A stretch of DNA of 64,000 bases, from the NCBI RefSeq assembly GCF_002269385.1, contig NZ_CP022957.1:3959001-4023000 (forward strand), given 5' to 3'. Of this stretch, positions 24,331 through 33,669 are shown piece by piece (positions within the stretch are counted from its first letter, which is position 1; every line of letters starts with the position of its first letter). The stretch comes from Maribacter cobaltidurans (lineage in GTDB: Bacteria > Bacteroidota > Bacteroidia > Flavobacteriales > Flavobacteriaceae). The notes under the pieces are model-generated. The model made no database searches. It was not told where the DNA came from and saw only the letters and a list, made by a program, of their open reading frames with translations. A program made the translations under genes and the position numbers.

Positions 24331-26118
24331 CTAAAAGAAATCACCTTTTCGTTTTTTGCTTCTTCTCTTTCCGGAGTTGGGACTGCTGGAATTTCCTCGA
24401 TCCCTACCCTTGCCACGGCCCTTGTCCTCGCCTTTAAAACTGTTTCTTCTTTTTCCTTTGTCCTTACCGCCTTTACCACGACGTTTACCTCCTCCGCCTC
24501 CGCCTCCGGGGTTTTTGGAGACTTCAACATTAACAAAACGGCCATCTACCTTAAATTCGGTAAATGTGCTAAGAATTTGTTCGGTAACCGATGCTTCTGT
24601 ATTGAAGAAGGAAAAACTTTCCTTTACATCCACCTTGTATACATCTTCCTTTCCTAGGCCTACGGTATCACGGATAAAGTCCTTAAGGGACATCCAATCA
24701 TAACCATCCTTCTCCCCAACATTGATAAAATAGCGGACCGAGCCATTTCCATTGTCCGAATAGGAAACCCTACCGTCATCATTGGACCTTTCCGGGGAAG
24801 AGTTTAAATCTTTGGTCTTATTATAGTAATTGAAGAACCTAGTGAATTCTACGGAAACAATTTTCTTGATAAGCTCTTCCCGGTCAATTCCTTTTAAAAC
24901 ATCATTAATTGCAGGTAAATAGCTATCTACCTCAGGGTTTATTTTGGTATCCTTGATTTTATTGGCAAGGTGATACAACTGTATCTCACATATTTCTATA
25001 CCTGTGGGAATATTTTTCTGGATGAAATCCTGTTTTATCTTATTTTCAATAGCCTTTATTTTGCGCAATTCACTACGCGTAATGATGACCATTGAAATTC
25101 CGGATTTTCCAGCTCTACCTGTTCTACCACTTCTGTGTGTATAGGTCTCTATTTCATCCGGGAGTTGATAATTGATGACATGGGTAATGTCATCAACATC
25201 GATACCTCTTGCTGCGACATCCGTTGCTACCAACATTTGAATTTGCTTCTTTCGGAAGGCGTTCATGACCAAATCTCGTTGGTTCTGGCTGAGGTCCCCG
25301 TGCAAAGCACCGGCATTATACCCATCCTCGATCAATTTTTCGGCTACTTTTTGTGTGTCCCTCTTGGTTCTACAGAAAATCACTGAAAATATATCCGGAT
25401 TGGTATCTGCAAGTCTTTTTAAGGCTGGGTAACGATCCCTGCCACTTACTACATAATACTCATGCTGCACGGTTGAGGCTCCGGAATTTTTGGTTCCCAC
25501 GGTAATTTCCTGTGGGGAATGCATAAACTTTTTGGCAATGACCGACACTTCTTTTGGCATAGTAGCCGAAAACAACCAAGTGGATTTTTCATTGGGTGTA
25601 TTGGAGAGAATATCCTGAATATCTTCAAAGAAGCCCATATTCAGCATTTCGTCGGCCTCATCAAGTACACAATAGTCAATTTTGGTAATATCCACCAAAC
25701 CTCTACTGATCATGTCTTTCATTCTCCCTGGCGTTGCCACCACAATTTGGGCTCCTCGTTTTATCTGTCTAGCCTGCTCCGTGATGCTGGCACCACCGTA
25801 AATGGCCACCACGCTAATATTCTTTTCATATTTGGAATATAGCTGTAGTTCATTGGTAATCTGCAAGCAAAGTTCTCTCGTTGGGGAGAGAATCAACCCT
25901 TGGGTCGTGCGGCTGTTACCATCAATTTTTTGAATTAGGGGAAACCCGAAAGCAGCTGTTTTTCCTGTACCTGTTTGGGCCAGGGCCACTAGGTCCGTGT
26001 CACTTTCCAATAAAATGGGGATTGCTTTTTCCTGTACTTCGGATGGGGATTCAAATCCCATGTCCGACACAGCATTCAATAAGGACTGGTTTAGTCCCAA
26101 TGCTTCAAACTTTGTCAT
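24331..26118 (-). CDS. deaD: DEAD-box ATP-dependent RNA helicase with DbpA-type RNA-binding domain
   Basis: A 595-residue RNA helicase. Motifs: Q motif region at the N terminus, AQTGTGKT near residue 46, VLDEADEM near 150, FSATMP near 182, then the second RecA domain with ARGIDV and HRSGRTGRAG. A DbpA/CsdA-like RNA-binding domain lies about residues 480-555, and the tail (about 555-595) is a Gly/Lys/Arg-rich disordered segment. This layout fits CsdA/DeaD helicases of ribosome assembly and cold adaptation. The long leader upstream hints at RNA-level control. Confidence 0.92.
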   Translation of the reverse strand: MTKFEALGLNQSLLNAVSDMGFESPSEVQEKAIPILLESDTDLVALAQTGTGKTAAFGFPLIQKIDGNSRTTQGLILSPTRELCLQITNELQLYSKYEKNISVVAIYGGASITEQARQIKRGAQIVVATPGRMKDMISRGLVDITKIDYCVLDEADEMLNMGFFEDIQDILSNTPNEKSTWLFSATMPKEVSVIAKKFMHSPQEITVGTKNSGASTVQHEYYVVSGRDRYPALKRLADTNPDIFSVIFCRTKRDTQKVAEKLIEDGYNAGALHGDLSQNQRDLVMNAFRKKQIQMLVATDVAARGIDVDDITHVINYQLPDEIETYTHRSGRTGRAGKSGISMVIITRSELRKIKAIENKIKQDFIQKNIPTGIEICEIQLYHLANKIKDTKINPEVDSYLPAINDVLKGIDREELIKKIVSVEFTRFFNYYNKTKDLNSSPERSNDDGRVSYSDNGNGSVRYFINVGEKDGYDWMSLKDFIRDTVGLGKEDVYKVDVKESFSFFNTEASVTEQILSTFTEFKVDGRFVNVEVSKNPGGGGGGGKRRGKGGKDKGKRRNSFKGEDKGRGKGRDRGNSSSPNSGKRRSKKRKGDFF

Positions 26119-26230
26119 AATATGTTATATACTTAATCGCAAATAAGAATGCTGCTTAGAGGGATTATCCTATATAACCTATTTAGACTCGGCGCAACAC
26201 ATGCTATACTAGCGGCGTTTATTAAAGCGG

Positions 26231-26238
26231 CAAAGGTA
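26231..26238 (-). promoter_or_regulatory. -7 box of the DEAD-box helicase gene, with long leader
   Basis: TACCTTTG on the minus strand matches TANNTTTG. It lies 113 bases before the start codon, so the transcript would carry a leader of about 105 bases, much longer than at most genes here. Confidence 0.4.
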
Positions 26239-26279
26239 CTGCTAATTAATGAGATGGAATAATTATTATTTGATTTGGT

Positions 26280-26924
26280 TTAAGGTGCGAGAGTGTACCC
26301 ATAAATGGATAATAAAGTACCAATGATTCCGGAAATTATCATACATACTATGAAGGTCTTCTGCAACAATGGATTGTCATAAATGATGATACAAACGGCA
26401 CCTAAAACAATACTTATTTGGAAGAAGAGCATGCCCAAATCAAATTTTTTGGTTGCAAAGTCATATTCATCGGCAAGGGCTTCCCACTCGTTGATTCCAA
26501 CAATTTTACCCATTTCACCATCCAAGTCCTGGGCCCAGGATTCTTGGGGAATATTGGCAGAGCCTATTAGGATTTCGTTTTTTTCGGAAGCGTATTTTTC
26601 TATTTGAAGCTTTACATTATCTACTTTTTCCTGAATGCCTTTTACTTTGTCCTCAACCACCACGCCGCTTTCCAAAAGTGCCTGCAGATAGTCCAGTTCA
26701 CTCTCCTTTAAGCTTTCCTTTATGCTTTTGGACTGGTACCAACTGGAATAATTGACAACTTTATTATGGGCAATCATCATTTCTTCCTCCAGTTCCCCGT
26801 TGATCATTTGTGAAATGGCCATAAATGCAGCAAAAAAGGCAATCAGGACACCTCCAACGGCTTCAGCTCTTTCGGAAGCAACGGAGACCTCGACCATCTC
26901 CTGGCTTTTTTTAGATTGTAACAT
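26280..26924 (-). CDS. DUF4337 family membrane protein
   Basis: A 214-residue membrane protein with one N-terminal membrane segment (about residues 22-42), a long hydrophilic helical stretch (about 45-150, with [19 protein letters not shown] typical of DUF4337) and two C-terminal membrane segments (about 160-180 and 186-208). Function unknown in the family. It overlaps the 3' end of rdgB by 14 bases in the same direction, so both are likely one transcript. Confidence 0.75.
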   Translation of the reverse strand: MLQSKKSQEMVEVSVASERAEAVGGVLIAFFAAFMAISQMINGELEEEMMIAHNKVVNYSSWYQSKSIKESLKESELDYLQALLESGVVVEDKVKGIQEKVDNVKLQIEKYASEKNEILIGSANIPQESWAQDLDGEMGKIVGINEWEALADEYDFATKKFDLGMLFFQISIVLGAVCIIIYDNPLLQKTFIVCMIISGIIGTLLSIYGYTLAP

Positions 26925-27498
26925 GGTATATCTTTAAATAGGTAATAAGCTTTGAAAAGGCTTTTCCCCTGTGTCCTATTTCATTTTTTATTTCCAGTGG
27001 AAGTTCTGCAAACGTTTCCGTATAACCATCCGGTTTAAAAATGGGATCATAGCCAAATCCCTGGCTTCCTTTTTTGGAACCTATGATTTCCCCTTGAACG
27101 GAACCTTCAAAAAATTGGGTTTCCCCGTCCAAATTCAATGCGATTACGGTTGTGAAGCATGCAGAGCGATCCTCTTTGTCCTTAAGGTTTCTTAATAATT
27201 TATCCATGTTGGCATCCGCATCATTCTGTGCTCCTGCATATCTGGCCGAATAAACGCCCGGCTCACCGTTTAATGCTTGGACAATCAAACCTGTATCATC
27301 CGCAAAACAGGGTAACCGGTATTTATCATACACGAAATCCGATTTAAGTTTTGCATTCCCCTCTAAAGTTTCCGCTGTTTCGGGAATGTCTTCCGTACAT
27401 CCTAGATCATTTAATGAGACCAATTCTATTTTTTTGGGTAATAGCTGCTGAACTTCCCTTAGTTTATTTTGGTTATGCGTGGCAAAAACAAGTTTCAT
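26911..27498 (-). CDS. rdgB: Non-canonical purine NTP pyrophosphatase (ITPase)
   Basis: Removes ITP, dITP and XTP from the nucleotide pool by pyrophosphate hydrolysis. It has 195 residues, the family length. The N-terminal [12 protein letters not shown] (residues 4-15), [15 protein letters not shown] near 65 (metal and catalytic Asp), SARYAG near 83, and GFGYDPIF near 150 are diagnostic, and the C-terminal HRGKAFSKL closes the site. Confidence 0.95.
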   Translation of the reverse strand: MKLVFATHNQNKLREVQQLLPKKIELVSLNDLGCTEDIPETAETLEGNAKLKSDFVYDKYRLPCFADDTGLIVQALNGEPGVYSARYAGAQNDADANMDKLLRNLKDKEDRSACFTTVIALNLDGETQFFEGSVQGEIIGSKKGSQGFGYDPIFKPDGYTETFAELPLEIKNEIGHRGKAFSKLITYLKIYHVTI

Positions 27499-27561
27499 TC
27501 TTGTCTATTTATTTACCTTCGTTTATAATTCCATGAACGCCAAAAATAGTAATTTTATCAC

Positions 27562-28014
27562 ATGGAGTTAAAGTTGCCCCCGGTTCTGATTTTTTTCTTT
27601 TTTGCGTTGATAATGTATTTGGTCGGTGAGTTTTTGCCGGTTGGTTTTTTTGACTTCTTTGGCCGATTTCTTTTGGCGGAGATATTGATGGGCTTAGCAG
27701 GTCTTATTGGTTTGGTTTCTCTGATTCAATTTTTTAGATCCAAGACTTCAGTAGATCCTATTAAACCCCAAAAAGCGAGTCGGTTGGTAACATCAGGACT
27801 GTACAATTATTCAAGAAACCCTATGTACTTGGCCCTGTTGATGATTTTGCTCGGTTTTGGACTTTTCCTGGGAAACGCTTTCAACACTTTGGTCGCAGCC
27901 GGGTTTGTTGGATATATGAATCGTTTTCAGATTATACCTGAGGAAAAGATTCTTCTGGACAAATTTGGGAAGGATTATAAGGCTTATATTACAGCTACAA
28001 GAAGGTGGTTTTAA
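27562..28014 (+). CDS. Isoprenylcysteine/phospholipid methyltransferase-like membrane protein
   Basis: A 150-residue integral membrane protein with about four membrane segments and the C-terminal ICMT/PEMT-like core: VTSGLYNYSRNPMYLAL near residue 75-90 and the closing block EEKILLDKFGKDYKAYITATRRWF. This fold uses SAM to methylate membrane-associated substrates. The bacterial members mostly lack a known substrate. Transcribed divergently from rdgB. Confidence 0.8.
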   Translation: MELKLPPVLIFFFFALIMYLVGEFLPVGFFDFFGRFLLAEILMGLAGLIGLVSLIQFFRSKTSVDPIKPQKASRLVTSGLYNYSRNPMYLALLMILLGFGLFLGNAFNTLVAAGFVGYMNRFQIIPEEKILLDKFGKDYKAYITATRRWF

Positions 28015-28105
28015 GAAGATTCACATATTACCTCCATGATTAATATTCTAAAATATTATCTATTTAGCTTATAATTTAATATATTAGCTTTTTAAATAAT
28101 ACATT

Positions 28106-28711
28106 ATGATTGCAATTATTACCGGAGATATCATAAATTCCGAAAATCACCATTCTTCTGAGTGGATGGATATTCTAAAGGACTACTTCTCACGTTTTGG
28201 TCCATCTCCCATGAATTGGGAGATATATAGAGGTGATGAGTTTCAATTAAAGGTAACGCAGGAGAATGCCCTGTTAACTGCCATTAGAATAAAAGCGCTG
28301 TTAAAATCAATCAAGGATTTAGATGTAAGAATGGGAATTGGAATAGGATTGGAAACCTATATTGGTTCGGGTGTAAGTGAATCCAATGGGCCGGCCTATC
28401 AACGTTCAGGACGTAAATTGGAATCCATAAAGGATGGTAAAGTGAACCTAAGTATAGCAACAGGGAATGAATTCTATGATAGAACCTTGAACTTAATGCT
28501 ACAATTGGCCTCTGATTTTATGGATAGCTGGAGTATGGTCTCTGCGGAAATTATGGCATTGGTCTTGGATGATCCAAAGGCATCCCAAAAAGAGATAGCC
28601 CAAAAATTGGGAATTAAACAATCGGCGGTTAGTCAACGATTAAAAAGGGCCAGGTTGGATTTGGTAATGGATTTATTGGGGTATTATGATTTGGTAATTA
28701 AGGAAATTTGA
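28106..28711 (+). CDS. SatD family protein with C-terminal helix-turn-helix
   Basis: A 201-residue protein of the SatD family. The N-terminal part (MIAIITGDIINS... IYRGDEFQLKV) is the SatD core of unknown function, with a nucleotide-cyclase-like beta arrangement suggested by GDEFQ and RMGIGIG. Residues about 160-190 form a helix-turn-helix (QKEIAQKLGIKQSAVSQRL) like sigma region 4 or small regulators. It is followed after two bases by a DUF3307 gene. A role as regulator of the following membrane protein is an inference. Confidence 0.78.
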   Translation: MIAIITGDIINSENHHSSEWMDILKDYFSRFGPSPMNWEIYRGDEFQLKVTQENALLTAIRIKALLKSIKDLDVRMGIGIGLETYIGSGVSESNGPAYQRSGRKLESIKDGKVNLSIATGNEFYDRTLNLMLQLASDFMDSWSMVSAEIMALVLDDPKASQKEIAQKLGIKQSAVSQRLKRARLDLVMDLLGYYDLVIKEI

Positions 28712-28713
28712 TC

Positions 28714-29418
28714 ATGCAGCTATTCGTAAAACTTTTACTAGCCCATCTTCTGGGGGATTTTATGTTACAACCTACCAAATGGGTCATACATAAAGAGGCG
28801 AACAAGGGTACTTCAATATATCTCTATTTGCATGTACTTATCCATTTTGTCCTATATATGTTGATTCTATGGGACTTGGAAAAGTGGGGTATAGCCCTGA
28901 TTTTAGCTATAAGCCATTTGATTATAGATATGGCCAAACTCTATGCGAACCCATTGTTTAAAAATAAAGGCATCCCATTTTTCATAGACCAAGTATTGCA
29001 TCTTATGGCCATATACATTTGCGTTTATTATTCAAATCTGTACGGGCATACAATGGCCCTATTTACGGAGTTGGATTGGCCACTTGTTTTGGCTATCGTA
29101 TTTGTAACTTCACCATCTGCCATTATCATGGGAAAATTGTTGGAAGGTATGTCCAACCAAATAAACACGGACCATAAGTCACTGCCAAATGCCGGAAAAT
29201 ATATTGGTATTATAGAAAGATTGTTCGTTTTGACCTTTATAATTATCGGTAGGTGGGAGGCGATAGGTCTTTTGATAACGGCAAAATCCGTTTTTAGGTT
29301 TAATGACCTAAAGGAAAGCAATAGTAGAAAGCTCACGGAATACATATTAATTGGTACATTAGTAAGCTTTGGACTGGCAATAATTGCCGGAATCCTATAT
29401 GTTCATTACAACCCATGA
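28714..29418 (+). CDS. DUF3307 family integral membrane protein
   Basis: A 234-residue membrane protein, start at ATG 28714 (the TTG at 28708 inside the SatD frame is a less likely start). Six or more hydrophobic segments are visible, opening with LLLAHLLGDFMLQPTKWV, the DUF3307 signature. Function unknown; SatD and DUF3307 proteins are commonly adjacent, which supports a shared role. Its stop overlaps the ATG of the hydrolase gene (ATGA), so translation is coupled. Confidence 0.8.
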   Translation: MQLFVKLLLAHLLGDFMLQPTKWVIHKEANKGTSIYLYLHVLIHFVLYMLILWDLEKWGIALILAISHLIIDMAKLYANPLFKNKGIPFFIDQVLHLMAIYICVYYSNLYGHTMALFTELDWPLVLAIVFVTSPSAIIMGKLLEGMSNQINTDHKSLPNAGKYIGIIERLFVLTFIIIGRWEAIGLLITAKSVFRFNDLKESNSRKLTEYILIGTLVSFGLAIIAGILYVHYNP

Positions 29419-30212
29419 CCCATGATACTATGAAAATCTTTGCCGCTCTTTTTTGTACGATGTTCTTCATGACCAATACAGGTTTTGCCCAGCAAAATTA
29501 TTTTCGGTCGTTTGATGGGGTAAAAATCACCTATACGGACGAAGGTTTTGGGGAACCTGTGTTGCTTCTGCATGGATTTTTAAACTCTGGGAAATCTTGG
29601 GATAATACCGAGCTAAAAAAAGACCTGTTGAATAAGGGATACAGGGTTATTATTCCTGATTTAAGAGGCTGTGGTCAGTCAGATAAGCCCCAAGAGGAAT
29701 CCTCCTATCAGGATAATGCGGAGGTGAAAGATATAAAATTGCTAATGACCCATTTGCATGCCAAAAATTATAATGCCATTGGCTATTCTAGGGGCAGTAT
29801 TGTTTTGGCGGAACTCCTAACGGAGGACCCAAGAATCAAGAAAGCTGTTTTTGGAGGTATGGGTATCGACTTTACAAATCCAAAATGGGATAGAAGATTG
29901 GCGTTTGCAAAAGCTTTTAATGGGGAAGTATCAGAAATGACAAAAGGAGCCTTAGATTACGCTAGATCAATCAATGCCGACTTTAGGTCACTTTATTTGC
30001 AACAAAAATATCAACCTGCTACTCCCAAAGAAGAGCTTAGTCAATTGAACGTAAAAATATTGGTAATCGCAGGGAACGAGGATTTGGACAATGGTGATCC
30101 CGAAGCCCTAAAAAAGATATTGAAAAAATCAAAACTCGTGATTGTGCCTGGAGACCATAATGGAACCTGGAAAACAAAAGCGTTTTCCAAGGAAATCCTT
30201 CGTTTTTTATAA
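29415..30212 (+). CDS. Alpha/beta hydrolase, exported
   Basis: A 265-residue hydrolase with a signal peptide (starting at MKIFAAL, residue 6; ATG 29430 is an alternative start) ending near FAQQ. The alpha/beta fold is shown by LLLHGFLNSG (oxyanion loop) near residue 52, the nucleophile Ser in GYSRGS near 123, an Asp after the sixth strand (NEDLDNGD) and the His in PGDHNG near 253. The third gene of the SatD unit by overlap. Substrate unknown; a carboxylesterase role is the broad family expectation. Confidence 0.83.
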   Translation: MTHDTMKIFAALFCTMFFMTNTGFAQQNYFRSFDGVKITYTDEGFGEPVLLLHGFLNSGKSWDNTELKKDLLNKGYRVIIPDLRGCGQSDKPQEESSYQDNAEVKDIKLLMTHLHAKNYNAIGYSRGSIVLAELLTEDPRIKKAVFGGMGIDFTNPKWDRRLAFAKAFNGEVSEMTKGALDYARSINADFRSLYLQQKYQPATPKEELSQLNVKILVIAGNEDLDNGDPEALKKILKKSKLVIVPGDHNGTWKTKAFSKEILRFL

Positions 30213-30312
30213 TAAGACTGGACTTTTAGCATGCATAGTTTTACAATTGGCTCAATCCGCTCTCTTTTTGTTTAATTTTGACCTTGAATTAAAATTCAAC
30301 CGATTTAATTTT

Positions 30313-30320
30313 TAATTTTG
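30313..30320 (+). promoter_or_regulatory. -7 box of the serine synthesis fusion gene
   Basis: TAATTTTG, a full match to TANNTTTG, 47 bases before the start codon. A second copy of the same octamer stands at 30273-30280. No -33 TTG at normal spacing. Confidence 0.35.
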
Positions 30321-30366
30321 CCGCTTGATTTTAATTACTCCTTAATAGCTGAGAAAGCTTATAAAA

Positions 30367-32259
30367 ATGGTTGCATCGGGAAGAAAATATGTTTTTGATT
30401 TTGACAGTACCCTCACCAGAGTTGAGGCTTTGGATGTGCTGGCGGAGATGACCTTGGAAGGGAAATCCAATAGGGAGGATATCGTGAACGAGATACAGCG
30501 TATTACCAATTTGGGTATCGACGGTGACATTTCCTTTACCGAATCCTTGGAGCGTAGAATAAAGCTCCTGAATGCCCATAAAGACGATTTGGAGAAGCTA
30601 GTGGAGGAATTAAGACAAAAGATTTCCAAATCCATAGCCTCCAATAAGGAGTTTTTTGAAAAATATGCCGAGGATATCTATGTGATTTCCTGTGGATTCA
30701 AGGAGTTTATAGACCCTATAGTTAAGGATTACAATATACCTTCGGAAAGAGTATATGCCAATACCTTTAGGTTTGATGCCGATGGAAATATCATTGGTTT
30801 TGATGAGAATAACGTACTTTCCCAACACAACGGAAAAATAGAATGCCTTAAACAAATGAATCTGGACGGAGAGGTTCAGGTCATTGGTGACGGTTATAGT
30901 GATTATGTAATGAGGGAAGCTGGGATAGCGGATAAGTTTTTTGCCTATACGGAAAATGTCCACCGGGAAAAAGCCGCTAGAAACGCTGACCATATTACAC
31001 CTAATTTAGATGAATTTTTATTTGTGAACGATTTGCCAAGAAATATCTCTTACCCAAAGAACAGAATTAAGATCCTTTTATTGGAAAATGTGCATACCGC
31101 TGCCTTTGATAGCCTTTCAAGCGAAGGGTTTTCGGTAGAACTCTTAAAGCACAGCCTATCAGAAGAAGAACTGATTGAAAAAATTAAGGATGTGCATGTA
31201 TTGGGCATCCGCTCCAAAACCCAAGTAACCCAGAAAGTTTTGGATGCCGCCGAAAAACTATTGGTGGTAGGTGCATTTTGTATCGGTACCACCCAAATAG
31301 ACCTGGACTACGCCAAGAGAAAAGGAGTGGTAGTGTTCAACGCTCCATACAGTAATACACGTTCCGTAGTAGAATTGGCCATTGGTGAAATCATTATGTT
31401 GATGCGTAGTGTTTTTGCCAGAAGTTCTGAGATTCATTCTGGTCAATGGCAGAAAACTGCCGCTGGCTCAAGGGAAGTGCGTGGTAAGAACCTCGGTATA
31501 GTCGGTTATGGAAATATAGGTAAGCAGTTATCTGTATTGGCAGAGGCTATGGGTATGAAGGTGTATTACTATGATGTAAATGACCAATTGGCTCTTGGAA
31601 ATGCCATTAAATGTAGCACGTTGGAGGATTTATTGAGTATCTCGGATGTAGTCACGCTTCACGTTGATGATAATAAGGCCAATAAAAACTTCATTGGGCA
31701 ACGGGAAATTAACCAAATGAAGAAAGGGGCCATGCTTATAAATCTTTCTAGAGGTTTTGTCGTGGATATAGATGCCTTGGCAGAAGGTTTGGAAAGTGGT
31801 AAAATAGGAGGAGCGGCAGTGGATGTGTATCCTGAGGAACCCAGTAGCAACGGTGATTTTAAAACGAAGCTGCAAGGTTTTCCTAATGTAATCCTTACTC
31901 CTCATGTAGGTGGTAGCACAGAGGAGGCCCAAAGGGACATTGCGGATTTTGTGCCCAACAAAATTATGGACTACATCAATTCTGGGAATACTGTGGATGC
32001 GGTGAACTTTCCAAATATCAGGCTACCGAAGCAAAAAAATGTTCATCGGTTTTTACATATCCATAAGAACGTACCTGGAATCATGGCCAAAATCAACAAA
32101 GTTTTGGCCAAATACGAACTTAACATCTCCAGCCAATATTTATCCACGGATAGTGAGGTGGGTTATGTTATTACCGATTTGGACAAGGAATACAATAAGG
32201 ATGTAATTAAGGCCCTAAAAAAGGTGGAGAACACCATTAAATTCAGGGTTCTTTATTAA
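30367..32259 (+). CDS. Phosphoserine phosphatase / D-3-phosphoglycerate dehydrogenase fusion (SerB-SerA)
   Basis: A 630-residue bifunctional protein for the first and last steps of serine synthesis. Residues about 1-225 are a HAD phosphatase: nucleophile motif DFDST at 10-14, SCGF near 118 and GDGYSD near 172. Residues about 235-540 are the SerA dehydrogenase with the NAD motif GYGNIGKQ near 380, the SRG arginine near 461 and the catalytic His in LTPHVGG near 511. The last 80 residues form an ACT domain, so serine feedback is plausible. The middle step (SerC) is not in the window. It is monocistronic, ending before convergent rlmH. Confidence 0.88.
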   Translation: MVASGRKYVFDFDSTLTRVEALDVLAEMTLEGKSNREDIVNEIQRITNLGIDGDISFTESLERRIKLLNAHKDDLEKLVEELRQKISKSIASNKEFFEKYAEDIYVISCGFKEFIDPIVKDYNIPSERVYANTFRFDADGNIIGFDENNVLSQHNGKIECLKQMNLDGEVQVIGDGYSDYVMREAGIADKFFAYTENVHREKAARNADHITPNLDEFLFVNDLPRNISYPKNRIKILLLENVHTAAFDSLSSEGFSVELLKHSLSEEELIEKIKDVHVLGIRSKTQVTQKVLDAAEKLLVVGAFCIGTTQIDLDYAKRKGVVVFNAPYSNTRSVVELAIGEIIMLMRSVFARSSEIHSGQWQKTAAGSREVRGKNLGIVGYGNIGKQLSVLAEAMGMKVYYYDVNDQLALGNAIKCSTLEDLLSISDVVTLHVDDNKANKNFIGQREINQMKKGAMLINLSRGFVVDIDALAEGLESGKIGGAAVDVYPEEPSSNGDFKTKLQGFPNVILTPHVGGSTEEAQRDIADFVPNKIMDYINSGNTVDAVNFPNIRLPKQKNVHRFLHIHKNVPGIMAKINKVLAKYELNISSQYLSTDSEVGYVITDLDKEYNKDVIKALKKVENTIKFRVLY

Positions 32260-32274
32260 GGTCCATTTTTTAGA

Positions 32275-32748
32275 CTATTGATGATGGTACGGTTCGTTTC
32301 TGAGAATCGTAAAGGCTCTATATAGCTGTTCTACAATGAACAAGCGTACCATCTGATGGGAAAAGGTCATCTTGGAGAGACTAATTTTTCCGGAGGCCTT
32401 TTTATAGATTTCTTCGCTAAATCCATAGGGACCACCTATCAAAAAGACCAGTTGTTTCATACCTGAGTTCATTTTCTTCTGTAAATAATTGGAAAATTCT
32501 ACAGAGGAATATTGCTTTCCGTTTTCGTCCAATAGAATCAAGACATCGGTACTGGAGAGTGATTTTAGAATAAGTCCCCCTTCCTTTATTTTTTGCTGGT
32601 CCTCGGATAGATTTTTGGTTTTTTTGAGATCGGGGATGATTTCCAGTTGAAATTTAATATAATGGTCCAGACGTTGTTGGTAGATAGAGATTAGTTTTTG
32701 CAGTTCTTTGCTATCGGTTTTTCCTATGGCCAGAAGTTTTATCGTCAT
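32275..32748 (-). CDS. rlmH: 23S rRNA (pseudouridine-1915-N3)-methyltransferase
   Basis: A small SPOUT methyltransferase of 157 residues that methylates pseudouridine 1915 of 23S rRNA. The SAM loop FLIGGPYGFSEEI near residue 103 and the C-terminal LSKMTFSHQMVRLFIVEQL with RNEPYHH are diagnostic. A perfect -7 box lies only five bases before its start, so its transcript could be leaderless. Confidence 0.95.
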   Translation of the reverse strand: MTIKLLAIGKTDSKELQKLISIYQQRLDHYIKFQLEIIPDLKKTKNLSEDQQKIKEGGLILKSLSSTDVLILLDENGKQYSSVEFSNYLQKKMNSGMKQLVFLIGGPYGFSEEIYKKASGKISLSKMTFSHQMVRLFIVEQLYRAFTILRNEPYHHQ

Positions 32749-32752
32749 ATTT

Positions 32753-32760
32753 CAAAAGTA
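32753..32760 (-). promoter_or_regulatory. -7 box abutting rlmH start
   Basis: TACTTTTG on the minus strand (TANNTTTG match), ending five bases upstream of the rlmH ATG. If used, the RNA would start at or inside the first codon. Confidence 0.35.
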
Positions 32761-32811
32761 AATCAATTTCCCAAAATGGATTCGTATTTTAGCATCAAGC
32801 AATACATATAA

Positions 32812-33669
32812 ATGATTTCAAAAGAGCAGTTCGACCAAGAATTAAAAGGAATAATAGCCAATGCCATAAGGGAAGATGTTGGTGATGGGGACCATAGTTC
32901 CTTGGCCTGTATTCCTGTAGGAGCCAAAGGTAAAGCCAAATTGTTGGTCAAGGACGAGGGTATTATCGCGGGAATTGACTTCGCAAATATGGTATTTGAT
33001 TATGTGGATAAGGATATGGTATTTGAAAAAGTACTGAAGGATGGAGCAAAAGTAAAATATGGTGATATTGCCTTTTATGTGGAAGGAAGTTCGCGTAGTA
33101 TATTAATGGCGGAGCGGCTAGTCTTAAATTCCATGCAACGCATGAGCGCCATCGCCACCAAGACAAGATCCTATGTGGATTTATTGGAAGGTACAAAGAC
33201 CAAAATCCTGGATACCCGGAAAACTACCCCTGGAATAAGGGCTTTAGAAAAGTGGGCCGTTAAGATTGGGGGAGGGGAAAATCACCGATTTGCCCTATAC
33301 GACATGATTATGCTCAAAGATAATCATATTGACTTCGCAGGAGGAATTACCAAGGCGATTGATATGACCAAGGCCTATTTGAAAGAAACCGGCAAAGATC
33401 TAAAAATAATAGTAGAAGCGAGGAATTTGAATGAAATAAGGGAAATTCTAAAATCCGATGGCGTCTACCGCATACTTATCGATAATTTTAATTATGAGGA
33501 TACCCGGGAAGCGGTGCGGTTAATAGGTGATAAGTGCCTAACAGAGTCCTCTGGAGGAATAACGGAAGCTACCATTCGGAAATATGCAGAATGTGGCGTG
33601 GATTATATATCCTCTGGTGCCTTGACGCATTCTGTGTACAACATGGACCTTAGTTTAAAAGCCGTGTAA
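32812..33669 (+). CDS. nadC: Nicotinate-nucleotide pyrophosphorylase (quinolinate phosphoribosyltransferase)
   Basis: Makes nicotinate mononucleotide from quinolinate and PRPP, in NAD synthesis. At 285 residues it is full length. Diagnostic: EDVGDGDHSS near residue 22, NSMQRMSAIAT near 105, LDTRKTTPGIRALEKWA near 135 and MIMLKDNHI near 168 with the substrate-binding Lys. The yihY gene starts on the base after its stop, so it forms a unit with yihY, the DUF2147 gene and priA. Confidence 0.96.
   Translation: MISKEQFDQELKGIIANAIREDVGDGDHSSLACIPVGAKGKAKLLVKDEGIIAGIDFANMVFDYVDKDMVFEKVLKDGAKVKYGDIAFYVEGSSRSILMAERLVLNSMQRMSAIATKTRSYVDLLEGTKTKILDTRKTTPGIRALEKWAVKIGGGENHRFALYDMIMLKDNHIDFAGGITKAIDMTKAYLKETGKDLKIIVEARNLNEIREILKSDGVYRILIDNFNYEDTREAVRLIGDKCLTESSGGITEATIRKYAECGVDYISSGALTHSVYNMDLSLKAV

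Noticed and set aside
24327..24545. Antisense and overlapping ORFs over the DEAD-box tail
   Set aside because: They are caused by the G/C-rich repetitive codons of the helicase tail.
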